64,000 bases of DNA, taken from NCBI GenBank assembly GCA_025769875.1, contig JAGFNK010000003.1, forward strand, positions 248,001-312,000. Reading direction: 5' to 3'. Position 1 is the first letter of the stretch; each line of letters opens with the position of its first letter. This document shows positions 23,783 to 38,165 of the stretch, piece after piece. Origin of the DNA: Russula earlei (lineage: Eukaryota; Basidiomycota; Agaricomycetes; Russulales; Russulaceae). The position numbers were made by a program, and so were the translations under genes. Under the pieces are notes generated by a model that was given only the letters and a program-made list of their open reading frames with translations, searched no databases and was not told the DNA's origin.

Positions 23783-26461
23783 ATGTCCGGGGAAAATTGT
23801 CCTTCAAGCGCTGACGACCAAACGCTCCCTTCAATTCGTCAGGAAGTTGAGACAGCACAAGCACCTTTACCGGGCCACACAAGGGGCGCGTCCGACCGCC
23901 GTTCATCTTTAAACCAGGCGCTCGAAACTCGAGAAAACGACACGACCGAATACGCGCCCACTGCGCGCCAGCTGACTCCGAAACAGCGCTTTCGTAGCGC
24001 CGTCAGAAAGGTTATCGCCATTCATTTCACGTATGCCACGTTGCGTGGGCGTCGGGGTGCCGAACCAGGGGTCGACCCTCGCAGTCATAGCGCGTTCGCT
24101 GCATACGGTCAGGTACACCAGAGATGCGTTATCGATATCATCGACTACTCGTCCGCCAGATACAGTTCCGGTCGCATGACGAATAAGGGATTCATCGAGT
24201 TCCTTCAAAACGACCAGGCATCTGCTCGTGAGCCATGGGCCAAGGTACGCTGGATCAACATAGGTGGCATTAGCTGGGATGTCATCAGCGCACTTGCTCT
24301 GAAATATGGTAACGCATGGCCTCATGGCTACCTTTTTCCAACGCTTTTTGACACCTTATCAAAGACTTGCACCCACTATCGGTTGAAGACGTTCTCCACT
24401 GGGGCGGTCACGCGCTTTCCAAGGCTGACTACTACCCCAAACATCTCTTCATACGCGTTCTGTGTCATTCCCTTGTTTCTACCGCTGCCATGTCACAGAG
24501 TCCCGAGACGGCTTCGAGCTCACACGCAGTCGGGTCCTCCAGCCTTGCATTCACCGACCCACTACGCTCCGCCTCTCTCAACCGTCTCGACGAGAAACTT
24601 GGCATGGGAGACCAATATGCGTATGAGAATGCCTGCGAACGTGATGTCGGTCCAATGGACGACTGGGGAACTGGAAGGGCCACAGTTGACCCTGAGATGG
24701 GGGGTCGCGCGCCCTCGCCTCTAGTATGAGACCTTCCTTCGCGTCGATCTGAGTCCCTCACCCTTTTTTCTCTTCCCACTGGAGGTTTATAAACGTAGGC
24801 GCGCTGTCGCTGAACTGACGCTGGATGAGCTGAAGAAGGGAGACCGCGTCGGCGTTCATATTGAACCTATGTGTATATTCCTCTGCCGTGACGGTAAAAT
24901 TTCACGCCCTCAGCGCACCTCTTCCTCCCCCTTACCAAGGTTATCTTCCAGGAACGGTCATATCGTTCACCACAAAGCCGAATCTTGATTTGACTAAACC
25001 AATTGCTGCGCGTATCTGGCATCGGGACACTTCCTTGCGAACGGCGGCAGATCCTTCCTTGCTGGTTGAAAGTCTACTCGATCTAGGTGCATCACTCATT
25101 CTCGAGCCTCTGACTGTGTCTGACACGATCTTGCTAGCTGTCGATGCCGCCTTGGAGGTCGTAGACGAATATCGCGAGCGGCTCAGCTTGCTCGAGCGCA
25201 TGATTCTCACCAAGTCAAAGGTTTCAACTGTCAGGAGCCGTTCGTATTCTTACGTTCGATTCATCGACTGAGACTCACACCATTTTCAGTCCACATACTC
25301 TCTGGAGATTTGATCTTGCATAAACGCACTCTTGGGCCCGTGAGGGCCTTGGTATATGCCTTGAGGAATTATGACATCGAGCGAACGGCCGCGTGCCTCA
25401 ACTTGTCAACGTCTGGGGACCAGAAAGTCGATGGATACATGTCTCATAGGGCCACGGTTTATCTCGTCAGTACCTGTCCCCGCGTTCTGCTCTGGCTTGA
25501 CATGCACCCTTTGCAGGCAGACGTGCTCGAGCACATAGAATACACAATGTCTAGCCTGGACATGTATTCCGCCATGACAGAGAACTTGATTAATTATGCT
25601 TTCAACGTAATGTCACGGGTTGTGTTTTTCATTGGCCCAGTGCTGAAGGACTATGTTTTCAGCTGGCTTCCTACGAAACGAACGAAGTAATGTATGCTTC
25701 AATGTTGTGGAATCGCCCAGACTATCATTCAACCTTCATGCAGGCGCCGCTTGACACTGTGTACCATTTTGTTCCTGCCACTGACAGGGCTCACTGGATA
25801 CTTTGTCAGCCCGTCCCGTTTCTCTGTAGAAACCTAGGCTGATTTTTGGTAGGGCATGAACTTCGAAAACATGTGGTCTATCCATCACGGTCATAGTGAC
25901 ATCTTGTAGGTTTCCACCCTGCTTTTTTCTCCGTGATTGTATAAACGGTTTCCCAGTTTTTGGTTCATCGCCATTCCTCTCTTGTGCATCGTCGCACCTT
26001 CATTCATGTGGAGTGACATCGTCGGCTTGTATCACTACTTCAAGAAAAGGTCCCTGGCTCGTAAGGTCACAAAGGCACGTCTTTACGGGCTGACCCGCTG
26101 GTCTGATGTGCTTGCTCATACTCTCATACTTAGCGGTTCAAACGCGAATGAGCACTTGATGTTCGTGGTCGACACGAACGGTTCCTTACCAATCATACCT
26201 GAGTCGAGTCACTTTCGATGCATCGGACTGCTATCTCAACGCCGGCTTCCCTCTTTATTTCGTGTATTGTGCTTGATAGCTCATGGCTTGGGTACCGATA
26301 CCATATTTATGTACTCACAGCCTAACACAACACACCGACTTCCTGCGCGAATTGAACACATCTTTTATCAGCCTCGTGCAAGTATAGTCATGCTCGATTA
26401 TTATCAGACTGTTCTACGTAATCTTGGCTACGCATGGTCTTTCTCTAGCGCTTTCGAATAA
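23783..26461 (+). CDS. CorA-type divalent metal transporter
   Basis: Membrane Mg2+ (or related cation) channel of the CorA superfamily. Exons: 23783-24308, 24365-24723, 24785-24893, 24952-25239, 25290-25465, 25517-25618, 25663-25691, 25744-25804, 25853-25905, 25957-26461; 2208 bases, 735 aa, frame intact. Order: polar N-terminus, cytosolic domain with DLHPLSVEDVLHWG, a long insert rich in Ser and Gly, helices with LHILSGDLILHKRTLGPVR and LEHIEYTMSSLDMYSAMTE, then two C-terminal membrane segments (RRLTLCTILFLPLTGLTGYF and FFWFIAIPLLCIVAPSFMW) flanking the signature GMNFENMW. Oddity: CorA proteins normally end soon after the second helix; here about 140 more residues stay open. That tail may be 3' UTR after an unrecognised intron. 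Confidence 0.88.
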
Positions 26462-26542
26462 AGACACCCACGCGGCCAAAGACCGCAAGCACAGTAATTA
26501 ACTGCAGGTTTAAAAAAAAAAATATTGGACAGTGTTCCGTTC

Positions 26543-27456
26543 CTATCTAATACGTCCAAGGATGGGAGCCCAGTGATCATCGCCAGGGTCACACTTTGCG
26601 AGCTTCTCATAGTCATACCACGTAATCACACTCGTCGAGTCCGCGACGATTGCGCGTTGCGCGTACGAAAAGGCGCGGCCGTGCAGCAGGAACTGCGTCC
26701 TCGCACGCTTGGGTTCGGGCTCTAGCGCAGGTTTATGGGCAATCAGCAGCTGTTTTCATGAGACAGAGACACGATCAACAATCAACGCTTCGGTGGACGC
26801 GGACAGAACGGGATCAAACCTCACGGTATCGGGGTATTGCACAGGCCTGCGGAAGTTGACCTCGATGGACTTGAGAATGAAGGAAATGCCCCGCGCGCGG
26901 AGGAACGCATCGGCTCTGCCGGGCCCCCCAAGCTCCTCGCCGACGGAAGAGATCCAACGTATGCGACCCGACTCGAAAAAGCGGACTGCGGGTGTATGGC
27001 CGTGAGCCAGGAGATATGCGGTGGGCGGAGGTCTATGCGTTACCATATCTGACGTTATTGACGTGTCTGTTAAGCAAGCGCCGACGAAAGATGTGAGTTT
27101 CTGTAACGGAGGGAGGGAGGGCCACGCACTGGAAGGCATCATGATCTCCCCAGGCGATGGGCTGTTCCCAGAAGCTAGTGGGATCAAACCCCCGATCCTC
27201 AAAGTAAGCGTGGCCCTCTTCCGCTGGGGACAGCGTTATCAGCTGCTCATCTGGAGAAGCGGGTCCTCTCGAGCCCTCTGGAATGTGATACGGGGACGCG
27301 GGATCGCGGAAGGCGTCTTGCAGTTCCTGTGGGCATGTGGTGTATGTCAATGAAGGGAAGGAAAGCTAAATGACGTTGACCTGCACGTATCGTGGAAGAA
27401 TATCTTTTGAATCTCGAAAAACGGACGACTGTCCTCGCTCTCGCTAGACGCCACAT
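26543..27456 (-). CDS. hotdog-fold acyl-CoA thioesterase-like protein, probably mitochondrial
   Basis: Predicted 4-hydroxybenzoyl-CoA-thioesterase-like enzyme, 217 aa. Exons (minus): 27456-27381, 27316-27130, 27066-27044, 26985-26825, 26749-26543; sum 654. The N-terminus MWRLARARTVVRFSRFKRYSS is rich in Arg and Ser without acids, a good mitochondrial presequence. The hotdog signature HVNNVRYVRFFESGRIRW is split over a 23-base exon; VNFRRPVQYPDT joins LLIAHKP across a 75-base intron, then SYAQRAIVADSTSVITWYDY. Without that intron the frame would meet TGA, so it must be spliced. It is convergent with the CorA-like gene, with 81 bases between stops. Substrate unknown. Confidence 0.85.
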
Positions 27457-27663
27457 TTTCAGAGGTTGGCCGGTTATACTACCACAATGGGACGACTTGG
27501 TTTTTGACGAGTTTGTATCGAATCACGTGAAATTGTCACTTATAATGCACGGATTGTGGATTGAATCTACAACGAGAAGAAGGAATGGCTGCATAGGTAC
27601 ATGACTGAGGGTAATCCTATACAACGCATGCCACCAGCCACCCAATAGTGATGAGGAAACAGA

Positions 27664-29285
<1,622 letters not shown>

Positions 29286-31027
29286 ATGGGGTATTTTCAG
29301 CTCAACGCAATACCCTGGTAAGTGGAACTGTTCATATACCTCCCAAGCACTGATCCTGTACGTCGTGCATCCCGGAACAGGTATGAACGCTCTTGGGGCT
29401 ACCTCTTCAACACCTTCGAAGATTTCCTGTCCTTCTCGTGGCCTGTTATAACCGCCACAGATGCATATACAGGGAGAGCTCATATCGTTACGAGAATGAC
29501 GTCCATCGGTGCATTCGTAAAGATGATAAAAACGAGGTTTGGAGACACATTGCCACTGGTCGACAATGTCATGAAAGTACATCCGTTTGAAACCCACCAA
29601 CGACATCTCCGCACTATCTCCGACTATCCCTCATATAAAAAGCTCCATGCGACATTGCGCGCCGTTCACCTCTCCGCTCTCAAAGCCCGTATCCGTCTCG
29701 GCGAGCCGAGGGCGATCCAGGAACTTTGGGACCTTCCTGACAAGTCTTTCCTTGCCATCGATTTCGAGAGCTCGGAACGGAACGCGGCTTCTGTTCTTGA
29801 ATGGGGCTACGCAGTCGTCCGTTGCGGTCATTTAGACGCGTGAGTTAACATGCGTGTCGATCGTGCTAACCCAAATGACTCCGCTTTAAACATTTAGCTT
29901 AGGAGCTTGGCCTCCAATCCCCGAAGAGAACTATAGGTATGTTTACGTACCTGTCTGTCTGGCCTCACTTTCCTACATTGCGCCTGCAGAAGAGGTCACT
30001 ACATTGTCAGCGAATATGCAGATAGGGCTCGCAACAAGTCCCGTCCAACATTTCCTTGGCAGGTAATTTAGTCACATCAAACGATTCTTTTGAACAAGCC
30101 AGTTGCTGATTCGTGTTTGGCAGTACGCAGTAAGATGTCTTCATTTGACACTCATGAAGACCAAGTCATAACGCACTTGTTCAGTTTGGTGAAAGTCAAG
30201 TTGTATCCAAGGCTAAAATGCCACAGATTATCCAGGCAGTCATAAGGTGAGATGAACACTCTCCTAATATGACACTCTATTCAAATGCGTGCAACAGTAG
30301 CCTCGCCAGTCCAGATTCCGAAACTCAAGCCAACAGTCTCGTTCTGGTAACCCACTCTGCGACGGAAGACCTTCGCCGATTGGAGGAGATGAAGATAAGT
30401 ATGTATCGTCTGTCGATTGGGATGTCACATTGCTACCGCTGACTGCACAGACTAGAGTTGCCTCACAATCTTTTGATCATTGACGTCCCTATCTACGAGG
30501 GTTGCCTTTTCAAGGCGGGACTTCGCGGAGCGATGCTAGATGCGAAGACGGGATTGCCTCGCCAGCCAAGCTCGTTGCTCTCCCTTCGTAACATCCTTCA
30601 TTCTCTCCATGTGCCTCTCGATTTCGCCCTACACAACTCTGGCAATGATGCTTTTGCTTGCCTTTTGGTCTTTCAGATGCTGGTGGACCCCAAGAATACC
30701 CAGGCCCCACCGCCGCGAATAAAGCCGACGGGCATGGCCATCGCGAGAAGTGCTACTCATGGCTCGTTGCCATTACTCTCTCCTATGCTGACACCTCCCA
30801 TGATGGCCGTAGCCACCATGTCGAGGTCACTGTCCGCCTCAAATGTTCGGCACGTCGATGCAATGGAAAGGCCCACGACACCCCTCCGGTCCCGATCACC
30901 AACATCTCCGAATCGCTTGTCAACGGGTGATACTTACCCGACCGCCGGAGCTCCTGACGAGGAGGGGAGAACTAATGATATACCGGATTCCCTTACTAGC
31001 AAGTTTACGCATGCAACCATAGGGTAG
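29286..31027 (+). CDS. Gfd2/YDR514C-like DEDDh-fold protein
   Basis: RNase H/exonuclease-fold protein; activity on nucleic acid is likely from the motif pattern but unproven. Exons: 29286-29317, 29381-29839, 29898-29936, 29990-30062, 30124-30129 (6 bases), 30185-30246, 30298-30398, 30456-31027; sum 1344, 447 aa, intact. The N-terminal MGYFQLNAIPWYERSWGY and TGRAHIVTRMTSIGAF form a separate module. The nuclease domain starts at FLAIDFESSE (Asp and Glu of motif I), continues LEWGYAVV, and closes with HNSGNDAFACLLVF (His and Asp of motif III). The C-terminal tail is Ser/Pro-rich and probably disordered. Name by family resemblance only. Confidence 0.78.
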
Positions 31028-32455
31028 CATGCCATGGTACTACGGACCACGACCCACGGACGTATCGTCGTTATTATTCTCATATGGTTGGTTTTAGTGT
31101 GATTATCTTGAATGCTGGATACCGGGCTACTTTGCTCTCGTCTTATTGTTTCGTCCATACTTGTCTACTGGTCACGGGTTAGGTTCTTGGGTCTATGCTT
31201 CTCATTACACATGCGGGGTTCTTAAAAAGGGAGAAAAGATACAGCTTTTGCGTTGAGTAGGCCTTTACACTCTACCAACAACTCTTCCGATCTGATGGGC
31301 CATTTTTTACGGGCTGCCGTCTCAAAACAACCATGACTTCCCGTCAGCCCACTTGGTCAAATGAATGTAAATTAATCACAAAACATCATCTTTCGGTCCA
31401 GATGGGTGCCCCAGATCTGGACAGGCCATTTGGCCCAGTTAACCGTCGCCCTGCCCAACTTCACTCTTCCCTAGGTCCTGGATGGCGGAGCTAACCTGAA
31501 CACGACTCCAACTCGAACCCGCGTTGCAGCGCTAGTCCTCCCGTCTGGAAGCGACCGAACTCCTTCATCGGGTGAATTCCGTCAGGGTATCTCCAACCAT
31601 CCGATGGGAAAGGTCGGTTCGTGTTCGTCTAGTTCTTCTTGGGGGCGGGGGAGCCGTTGGGGCATGGGCGACCCTCGGCCACGCACTTCCGCCACATTCC
31701 GTCCACCCGTCATCCATTTTGGTTGCACATCCAGCACAATACAAACGAGCTCCGAGGCGTGCCGTACCGTATAAACGAAAGGGGAAAAAAAAAAGGGGGG
31801 GGGGGGGGGAGGGGAGGGACCTGAACGTGCCCGCAAAGTCTCACAACATGCGCGCTAGAACGCCAAAATTTTACTTTGTCGAGTCAGAATACGAAGGGCA
31901 CCCCAAAAATTAAGAAGAGAAAAAAAAAAAAAAACCTTGAAAAATAACTCAACAAGGTCCGTCACTCACACAGTTACACCCCATGGGACTGACTTCCTGA
32001 CTTCCCCGTCTGTGGAGCGAGGCTTCTGAAATTAACGCCCATCGTGCGGCCCTTTGGTTGGTGATTGGGCCCGCGGTTCACATGAAACCGGTATCGGCGG
32101 TCTCTCTGTCGATGTAACGGAGATAAGCCAGAGATGGACGAAAGGATCGGGGGATCTGCATTCCACGGCCCCCACCTTGGGCTTTGCCCATCCATCCCTG
32201 AGCCTGGCAGAGCGCCACGATTTGGGCCTGGCGTCCGATGTGATCCACTCTCCAGGTAAGCGCTGTAATATGCGATTGGAAAGCAATCTTCTCGTCTGAT
32301 CAATCCTCTCGCCGTCCTCTGGATGCACGCACCGCAAACTACTCCTGCGGCGCAGAAGCGTTGCCGTCTTGTCCGCTACTGGAAGAGTTTGGTGATTGCT
32401 GATGCATAAGAGTCGCAACATGATTAATGACGCTCGAGGCGTGGTATTAGAGCTC
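31028..32455. other. 1.4-kb intergenic region with homopolymer tracts
   Basis: Convergent 3' ends of the DEDDh gene and delta-COP. Contains A10-G15 (about 31785-31809) followed by GGGG and GGG, and an A16 run near 31920. Small ORFs here are low-complexity and look non-coding. Confidence 0.5.
31785..31818 (+). repeat. poly-A / poly-G tract, G-quadruplex potential
   Basis: A run of ten A, then fifteen G, then A-GGGG-A-GGG. Four G-blocks are available for a quadruplex on the plus strand. Length in the true genome is uncertain because such runs are error-prone. Confidence 0.55.
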
Positions 32456-34374
32456 TCATACGACAAGATAATTATCCGCTTTGAAGCTCGCGTCTTCTGA
32501 GAATATCACATTCTCGCTGCTGTCGACTTGGGAGACGGATGCCACACGAACACCGGCAGTGTTCCCCAACCCCACAAAGGACACTTTGACAGGGAAGAAC
32601 GCGTTAGCATCGTTCCCACTGACGGAGAATTCCAACGACCCCGATCTGTCCTCGGCGTTCACGAGAGGGACAGTCCAATCTAGATGGTGACTCGACGGGT
32701 TGAGCCGCCATTCACCGGATTGAGATGCGACTGTTGGAAAAGAGCCGGCGCTGACAAGTATATTAAGGTTAGAGCCAAGGGTAGTTAGGGGCAAGATCAC
32801 TACATACGGAAGCGGTATGGAAATAACGAGGTCAAGAATGGAAACATTCTCGTTTTCCAATTCGTATTCGATGTTGACATCGCAAGTGCCATCGTTGGAA
32901 GGCGTTGGCCAGCAATTGACTTGCCGAATCGAGGTCAGGGTTTATTTTGAGCGATGGCAGTACTCTGCTGTACTCACTAGAGAGCGGGACATAACTTTCG
33001 TCCTTCCCCGCGTACCTCCACTTCAACACCGCAAGAGACTGATTGACGGGAAATACACGCGATGGGTCCTTGAGTGCGATGCTTCTTTCTTTATTCGCAG
33101 AGAATTTCCCGATGTGCGGATGTTGTTTGAACTGAAGCTCCGGTCCGAATGCGGAAGGCGGCGGCAAGAGAGATAATTTGATTCGGGAAAACGATGGATC
33201 CGACACGTGCAGGTTCATGTCCCCCTTCAGTTCGAGCGACTCGAGGCCACCCTCACGGGACAGGGAGAGCGATATGGTTTCCTTTATTATGATGTGGACG
33301 CTGACAGAAGGGCCTCGTTCAGAATTCGGACACGAAGGAAACGGGTCTTACCTTTCAGGAGTGACCTCCGGAAGAGAGCCCCTTGTATCCTTGGTCATGC
33401 TAGGTTCGGGCGTGACCGCCACTGGAGAAGTAGGAACCGACATTTCCTCCGAAAGGAGTGCACTTCCGCCCAGAGCATCCAAGAGCTCCGCTTGCTTGGT
33501 CTTTTTGCTGCCAAGCTTCATCCCCGATCCTTTGAATGTCGGAGCCCGTAAAGAAGAAGGAACAGGTGATGCTGCTCTGGCCGGAGAGGAGGGTGAGTCG
33601 AACCGTTGTGTGATCGGGGCATAGCCAGAGACCCCGCCACCGAGATAACTCCCGCCACCCGCCACGCCGCCCACAGAAGCAGAGCGTCTCTGTTGTTCCC
33701 GTCTCTGCATCTCCAGCTGTTTGGCCCTACGCTTCAGTTCCTCCTTGGCCTCGGCTTCTTTATTCTACAGGCATGTCATTCAAAATGAAAGACGTTTGAT
33801 GGACCGAGCATACCCTCGCAATAATTTCCTGTATTTTTTCCTCGTGACTTTCCATCTCCAAAATGCTTCTGACCTGCATCAAGTTGACCTGCTCCCGGTA
33901 TCCCAAGCTCACTATCTCGTCAAATGCTCCGAGCAATTCGAACGAGTTCTTCGCAATTTCTCGTTGGTCCGCACTACGGCACATATCCGACACCACACGA
34001 GCAAAAAGGTGCAATGTCTCAATATCTTGCAGGATGTTCGAGGCTTTGTTGGTGATCAGAATGATGTAAAGGTCTTCGAGAAGCTGGTAGACGTAGCGAA
34101 CTTCAGCCGTTTCTACAGAAGTGTGTTGCGTATTAGCAGGTATGAGTTTTGGAAAGGAGGCCAGCAACGCGTCAATCCTGGTTCGGGACATATCTCTGAA
34201 TTGTCGAGAGATCACAGCTGATGTCAGAGTGATGTTCAGTTCTGTTGGTGAATCAAAAAACCAAAGCAGAGTTGCGTACCTTTACCCCCCTTGGTACATA
34301 TTGAAGCGGCAAGGACGACCTTTGTTGCACAACATCAGCGAAGGATAAATTTCGCGAAAGACGTAGCACACCAT
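32456..34374 (-). CDS. RET2: coatomer delta subunit (delta-COP)
   Basis: COPI coat subunit for Golgi-to-ER retrograde transport. The first exon codes only for the initiator Met (34374-34372); exon 2 (34319-34280) gives VVLAASICTKGGK, joined to AVISRQFRDMSRTRIDAL in exon 3, the longin domain with QHTSVETAEVRYVYQ and NILQDIETLHLFARVV. A helical Lys/Arg/Glu linker, a Gly/Ser/Pro segment with KGSGMKLGSKKTKQAELLDA, then the mu-homology domain: VHIIIKETISLSLSREGG, LELKGDMNLHVSDP, VLKWRYAGKDESYVPLS, INCWPTP, and ending SGEWRLNPSSHHLDWT and SGSLEFSV. All junctions are canonical and the frame is intact. Length is near 530 aa, normal. Confidence 0.95.
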
Positions 34375-37300
34375 GCTAAAATAGCCCAACGTGCTGATAG
34401 TTTCGAAGGTGGTTAGATCAAACAGCGTGTCTGCTGTCTCCGCGGAGTGGGACGCGTCTGCCGGCCCTAAGGCGCCGTGCCAGAGGTTCTCTTGACAATC
34501 ACATCACCACCAACAACCACGATTCGTCTCCTCATCAAGTTCAAGTGTTCGATTGCGCATGGTGTGTGCTTTTCGTCCCCCTTTTACCATGTTTCTGACC
34601 CTATTTTCCCGATATCGTTACCCGTTATCCAACGTGTGCCGGCAGGCCCCAAAGTGCTTCGAAAGTGCCCTCATCTACATCTGCTCCCTGATTCTGCTCG
34701 GTGTATTGACTTTGGACATGGGTTCGGGACCTACCATACGGGTCGCTGCTCCATACCCGAACGTGCGAGGCGCCTTCTGCATCTTCAAAATCACAGCGTG
34801 TTCCTTTTATTACGAAGATATTAGCACATCGTGACATGAAGCCCCTTGCTCCATGTAATTGCCCCCTATCTTAGGGTGTGGTGCCAACATCGATACAGTC
34901 TCCGCAGTCACCAGCGCCCCTCCTTCGCATGCCAAGTAATTTTCGGGGATCCGTCCCTATTTTTGGGAAATGAGGTAGAGAGGGGTCCATTATAGTGCAG
35001 AAGCTGATGGAGTCGGCTATACCTACGTGCACTCGGTACCGCGTGTCGACGTCGAGGGATTCCAAGTCGTACAACCTGGCAGTACTCCTACTCTTTGCCC
35101 ATCTGGAACTCCGCTGGAGGAGAGTCTTCTCCTCTGGCTCTTTGTCATCGGGATTCGTGGAGCATCACAGCACCGCATAGTGTCAACCAATGTTCCTGCT
35201 TGCGTAGGGGCGCAATTGGGACTCCCGAAGAATTAGGGGTACCCCCCCCAAAAAAGCTGGATTAACAGGCACCTTGCCTTGCGTTCTGATTGATCTCCGA
35301 ATAGAAAGCCCTTGTCGACGGGCCACTCTGTTCGGATCGATATCTGAGAACATTCGCTTGAAGCGCGGGAGGTGTTTATTTCATCAAGTCATCTCATTGG
35401 AGATCTCCGGAACTTCACTCGCAAGACGTCCCGACGTAAAACGAGTGTCCGTGTCTCCAAATTAAAAACAGCTGTTCAAAGTAAGTAGGAATCACAGGTT
35501 CCGGCCGTCTTGGAACCGCAGGTATGGTCATGTGTACCAGAAGTAGTCGCTCCTCAACACCGTCTGATCCTATCCATGGGTTTCGGGATAGTCATGCAAT
35601 CCTGCTCTCCAGATCTCCAAGTGTGCGTTGACTACCTCGCCAGTGAACCAAATGGGGATCAGAGGTTTCTGATCCGAGAGCTCATGGTAAGGGCTTTGGT
35701 TGGGCTGACGGAACGACGTGACATGAGAAACGCTTCTGACTAGAACTGGCACCTGTCAGGTGAGTCGAAGGTCTCTTTTCATTTCCGAGCACATTCGGCC
35801 CAACCTCACCCAGACCCTGGAATGACTTATGCGAAGTTCTGAAGTGGTCAGCGGTCACGGTCTCTTCTTCAGACTGCAATGAATCGCCTTCCCTCATGAT
35901 GTACCTTAGGGGTCACACGATGTGAACAACAAAAATATGCCACCGCTGACTACGGAGAATACCGTATCCCCGGGCCCAGCCCCAAACGAGCTGTCTCTGA
36001 GATTATCCGATGAACGTCCCATTCTTGATAACACCACCGGCCGTGCGGACAGCGCCACACACATGTCTTTGCCCGAATAGATGGGCGCGCTACAGAGGTT
36101 TATGGTACTCGTACCACGCCTGTACCGCCTCACACCCAACGTGTTCCAAACAAACAGCCCTATAGTGGCATCTGACCATCGCTGAGTTCTAGATATGTCC
36201 ACTAGGTGTCGTAATTCTGGAATAGACCCCTGTGCCTTTGTCCTTGGTGTATTGTGACCATCAGCCAGCTTGACGATATCTACTACAGCCAAACAACTGG
36301 AGGCCGGGACAGTGACAGATACGCGTGTCATAGAAATGGGATGGGAGGCTGTACAGTCGCAGGGAATATTCAGGGCAGAACATATTCATATTTCAATTAA
36401 CTTCATCACCTCGGAATCCCGGCACAACTCAATAGCTTGATGTTTGTAGTTTGAAGGCCTGCGCCTTGCGCGTAGCGGCGTCATGCTACAGAAAGAGGCA
36501 CGAATCAGAAACTCGGAATCACCTGCGCCAGGGCAGTGCGTGGGGGGCTGCTTGGGGGAAACAGCTATCCTAGTCGAGTATAACACCCCGGATTTTCAAA
36601 AAAAAAAAAACACAAGGCAGGCAGCACGGTATGGTCACCGGCCAGGATTTGACTAAGCAAGGATCGGATTGCGGGAAGCACCGCACCTACGCCAGCAGGA
36701 GCGAATTCTGGATTCGCTTTCTGATATTCGGCGCTGACTTCCACGTCGGATAGCCCGGGTCAGATGGGCACAGCACAGGTGGACCATAGATATTCTTGAA
36801 TCCGGGAGACGGCCGCTAGCTCGAAAGGAACTGGGTGAAAAGGATCCCACCAGCGCTTCTCAGCGGTCTCGGGACTGGGAGCGAGGACACGTGTTGTCCC
36901 TGCAGCTGTATTCCGTATCCATCCCTCTCGAAACACGATGAGGGTCTGTGTTCAACTCGGAGAGGAGAGCGAGTCGTGCCATCGCGTGGTTTGTTAGTTG
37001 ATGGGGGGTGTCAGGAGTGCTCGTGGGACCAGGCGAGTGCCAGCCAGCGCCGGGCGGCTGGTGTCAGGGACTAGCGGAAAACAGGTGCCCTAACCCCGTT
37101 CGTTTCGGAAACCTGGCCTGGCTCGAGGCATTTGCCTTCGGTTTCGACGTTTCTCGACAGAACGGCGGCCGCCAGCGTCCGGTGATCAAGATGGCTTCGT
37201 TTTGGCAACATGATTGCATGATCCTTCTGTCCTGCCCTCTCCCCCCCCCCACCCCCCGGCTCCACTCCACACCCCCACTCACGTTGTTTGTTGTTGTTTT

Positions 37301-38069
37301 TTGGCACGATCGAACGCAAGCTGAAGCGGAGCGGGTCAATACAAAGACGTCGTCCGGGGGGAAGACCTCGCTTCGTCTTCCTGATATCCCGGAAGGAAAA
37401 TCGCGGGAAGGGGGACATTTCAAAATTTCGGAAGTCTCTCCCGGAAAAACTTAAGATCAGGCTTGGAACACGGTCGGTGGTGTGATGAAGTTGTTGATGT
37501 GGATGGTGTTGACCTGCCCAGTCTCCGGACCGTGATCCTCCTTACATTAATTGTTGATAAGGCGCCCTGACCTTGACGGGTGACCCTTGTCCGTGGCGTC
37601 CGTGGGGAGAGCGGACGCGAGGATCGGAAGGCCCTTGTCCAAAATAGATGAAATGGCTTTGTATCGAAGGCGCGCACAGAACGGTACAACCGGTGGTGGC
37701 AAATAAATTGGGTGGCAGCACCATTCCATCACGTCGAGGCTGCAATAACAATGTTGGACCACATCGGGCGCGCCCGTTATCGGGCTGGTCGGATGGATGG
37801 ATGTCAACAGGCGCGCCTCGAGGCAGGCTGGCACCGAATACGACAGGGCATATGATGTGGCGCATCCGGTTAGGTTAGCTGAAATCCTGCGTGCATGCGG
37901 CTTCCAAAGGACGCAGAAAAAGCAACCCCGCAAGACGCCCAAAAATATGAATCTGAGAGGAGATCTGAGAGGAGCGGAAGGGGGGGGGGGGTCACGTCCT
38001 CGTCTTCCCTTCTTCCCCCGCCACCGAACCAGGCACATTCCGCGTAATTGTGCCTATTAGAGTAATGCG
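34375..38069. other. gene-poor region, no recognised gene
   Basis: No ORF here matches a family I know. The longest candidates (minus 35906-36331, 141 aa; plus 37008-37454, 148 aa) have no start context, intron structure or domain that supports them. The segment holds an A12 run near 36600, C10/C6 runs near 37231-37257, and G12 near 37980. It may be a decayed insertion, but composition is close to the genome average (CpG present), unlike the 1-6 kb tract. Confidence 0.4.
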
Positions 38070-38165
38070 GTGACGCGCATTGTCAGTCCCATTCAGCGAC
38101 CCAAATCGGCGATATTTTTTATTTTTTATTTTCCCGTCTGGTGGGCACCACACACACCTCCGCAT

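Noticed and set aside
26745..26770. In-frame TGA in the thioesterase gene
   Set aside because: A canonical 75-base intron (GTGAGG...AACAG) removes it and joins YPDT to LLIAHKP; exon lengths then sum to a multiple of three.
33250..33360. Apparent frame mismatch in delta-COP
   Set aside because: Using the acceptor CTGTCAG gives VHIIIKETISLSLSREGG in frame; the gene is intact.
35906..36331. 141-codon minus ORF in the gene-poor region
   Set aside because: No domain, signal or splice context; composition does not differ from surrounding non-coding DNA. Left as part of the region description.
37008..37454. 148-codon plus ORF over C-runs
   Set aside because: Driven by Pro/Gly-coding homopolymers and opposed by equally long minus ORFs; not supported.
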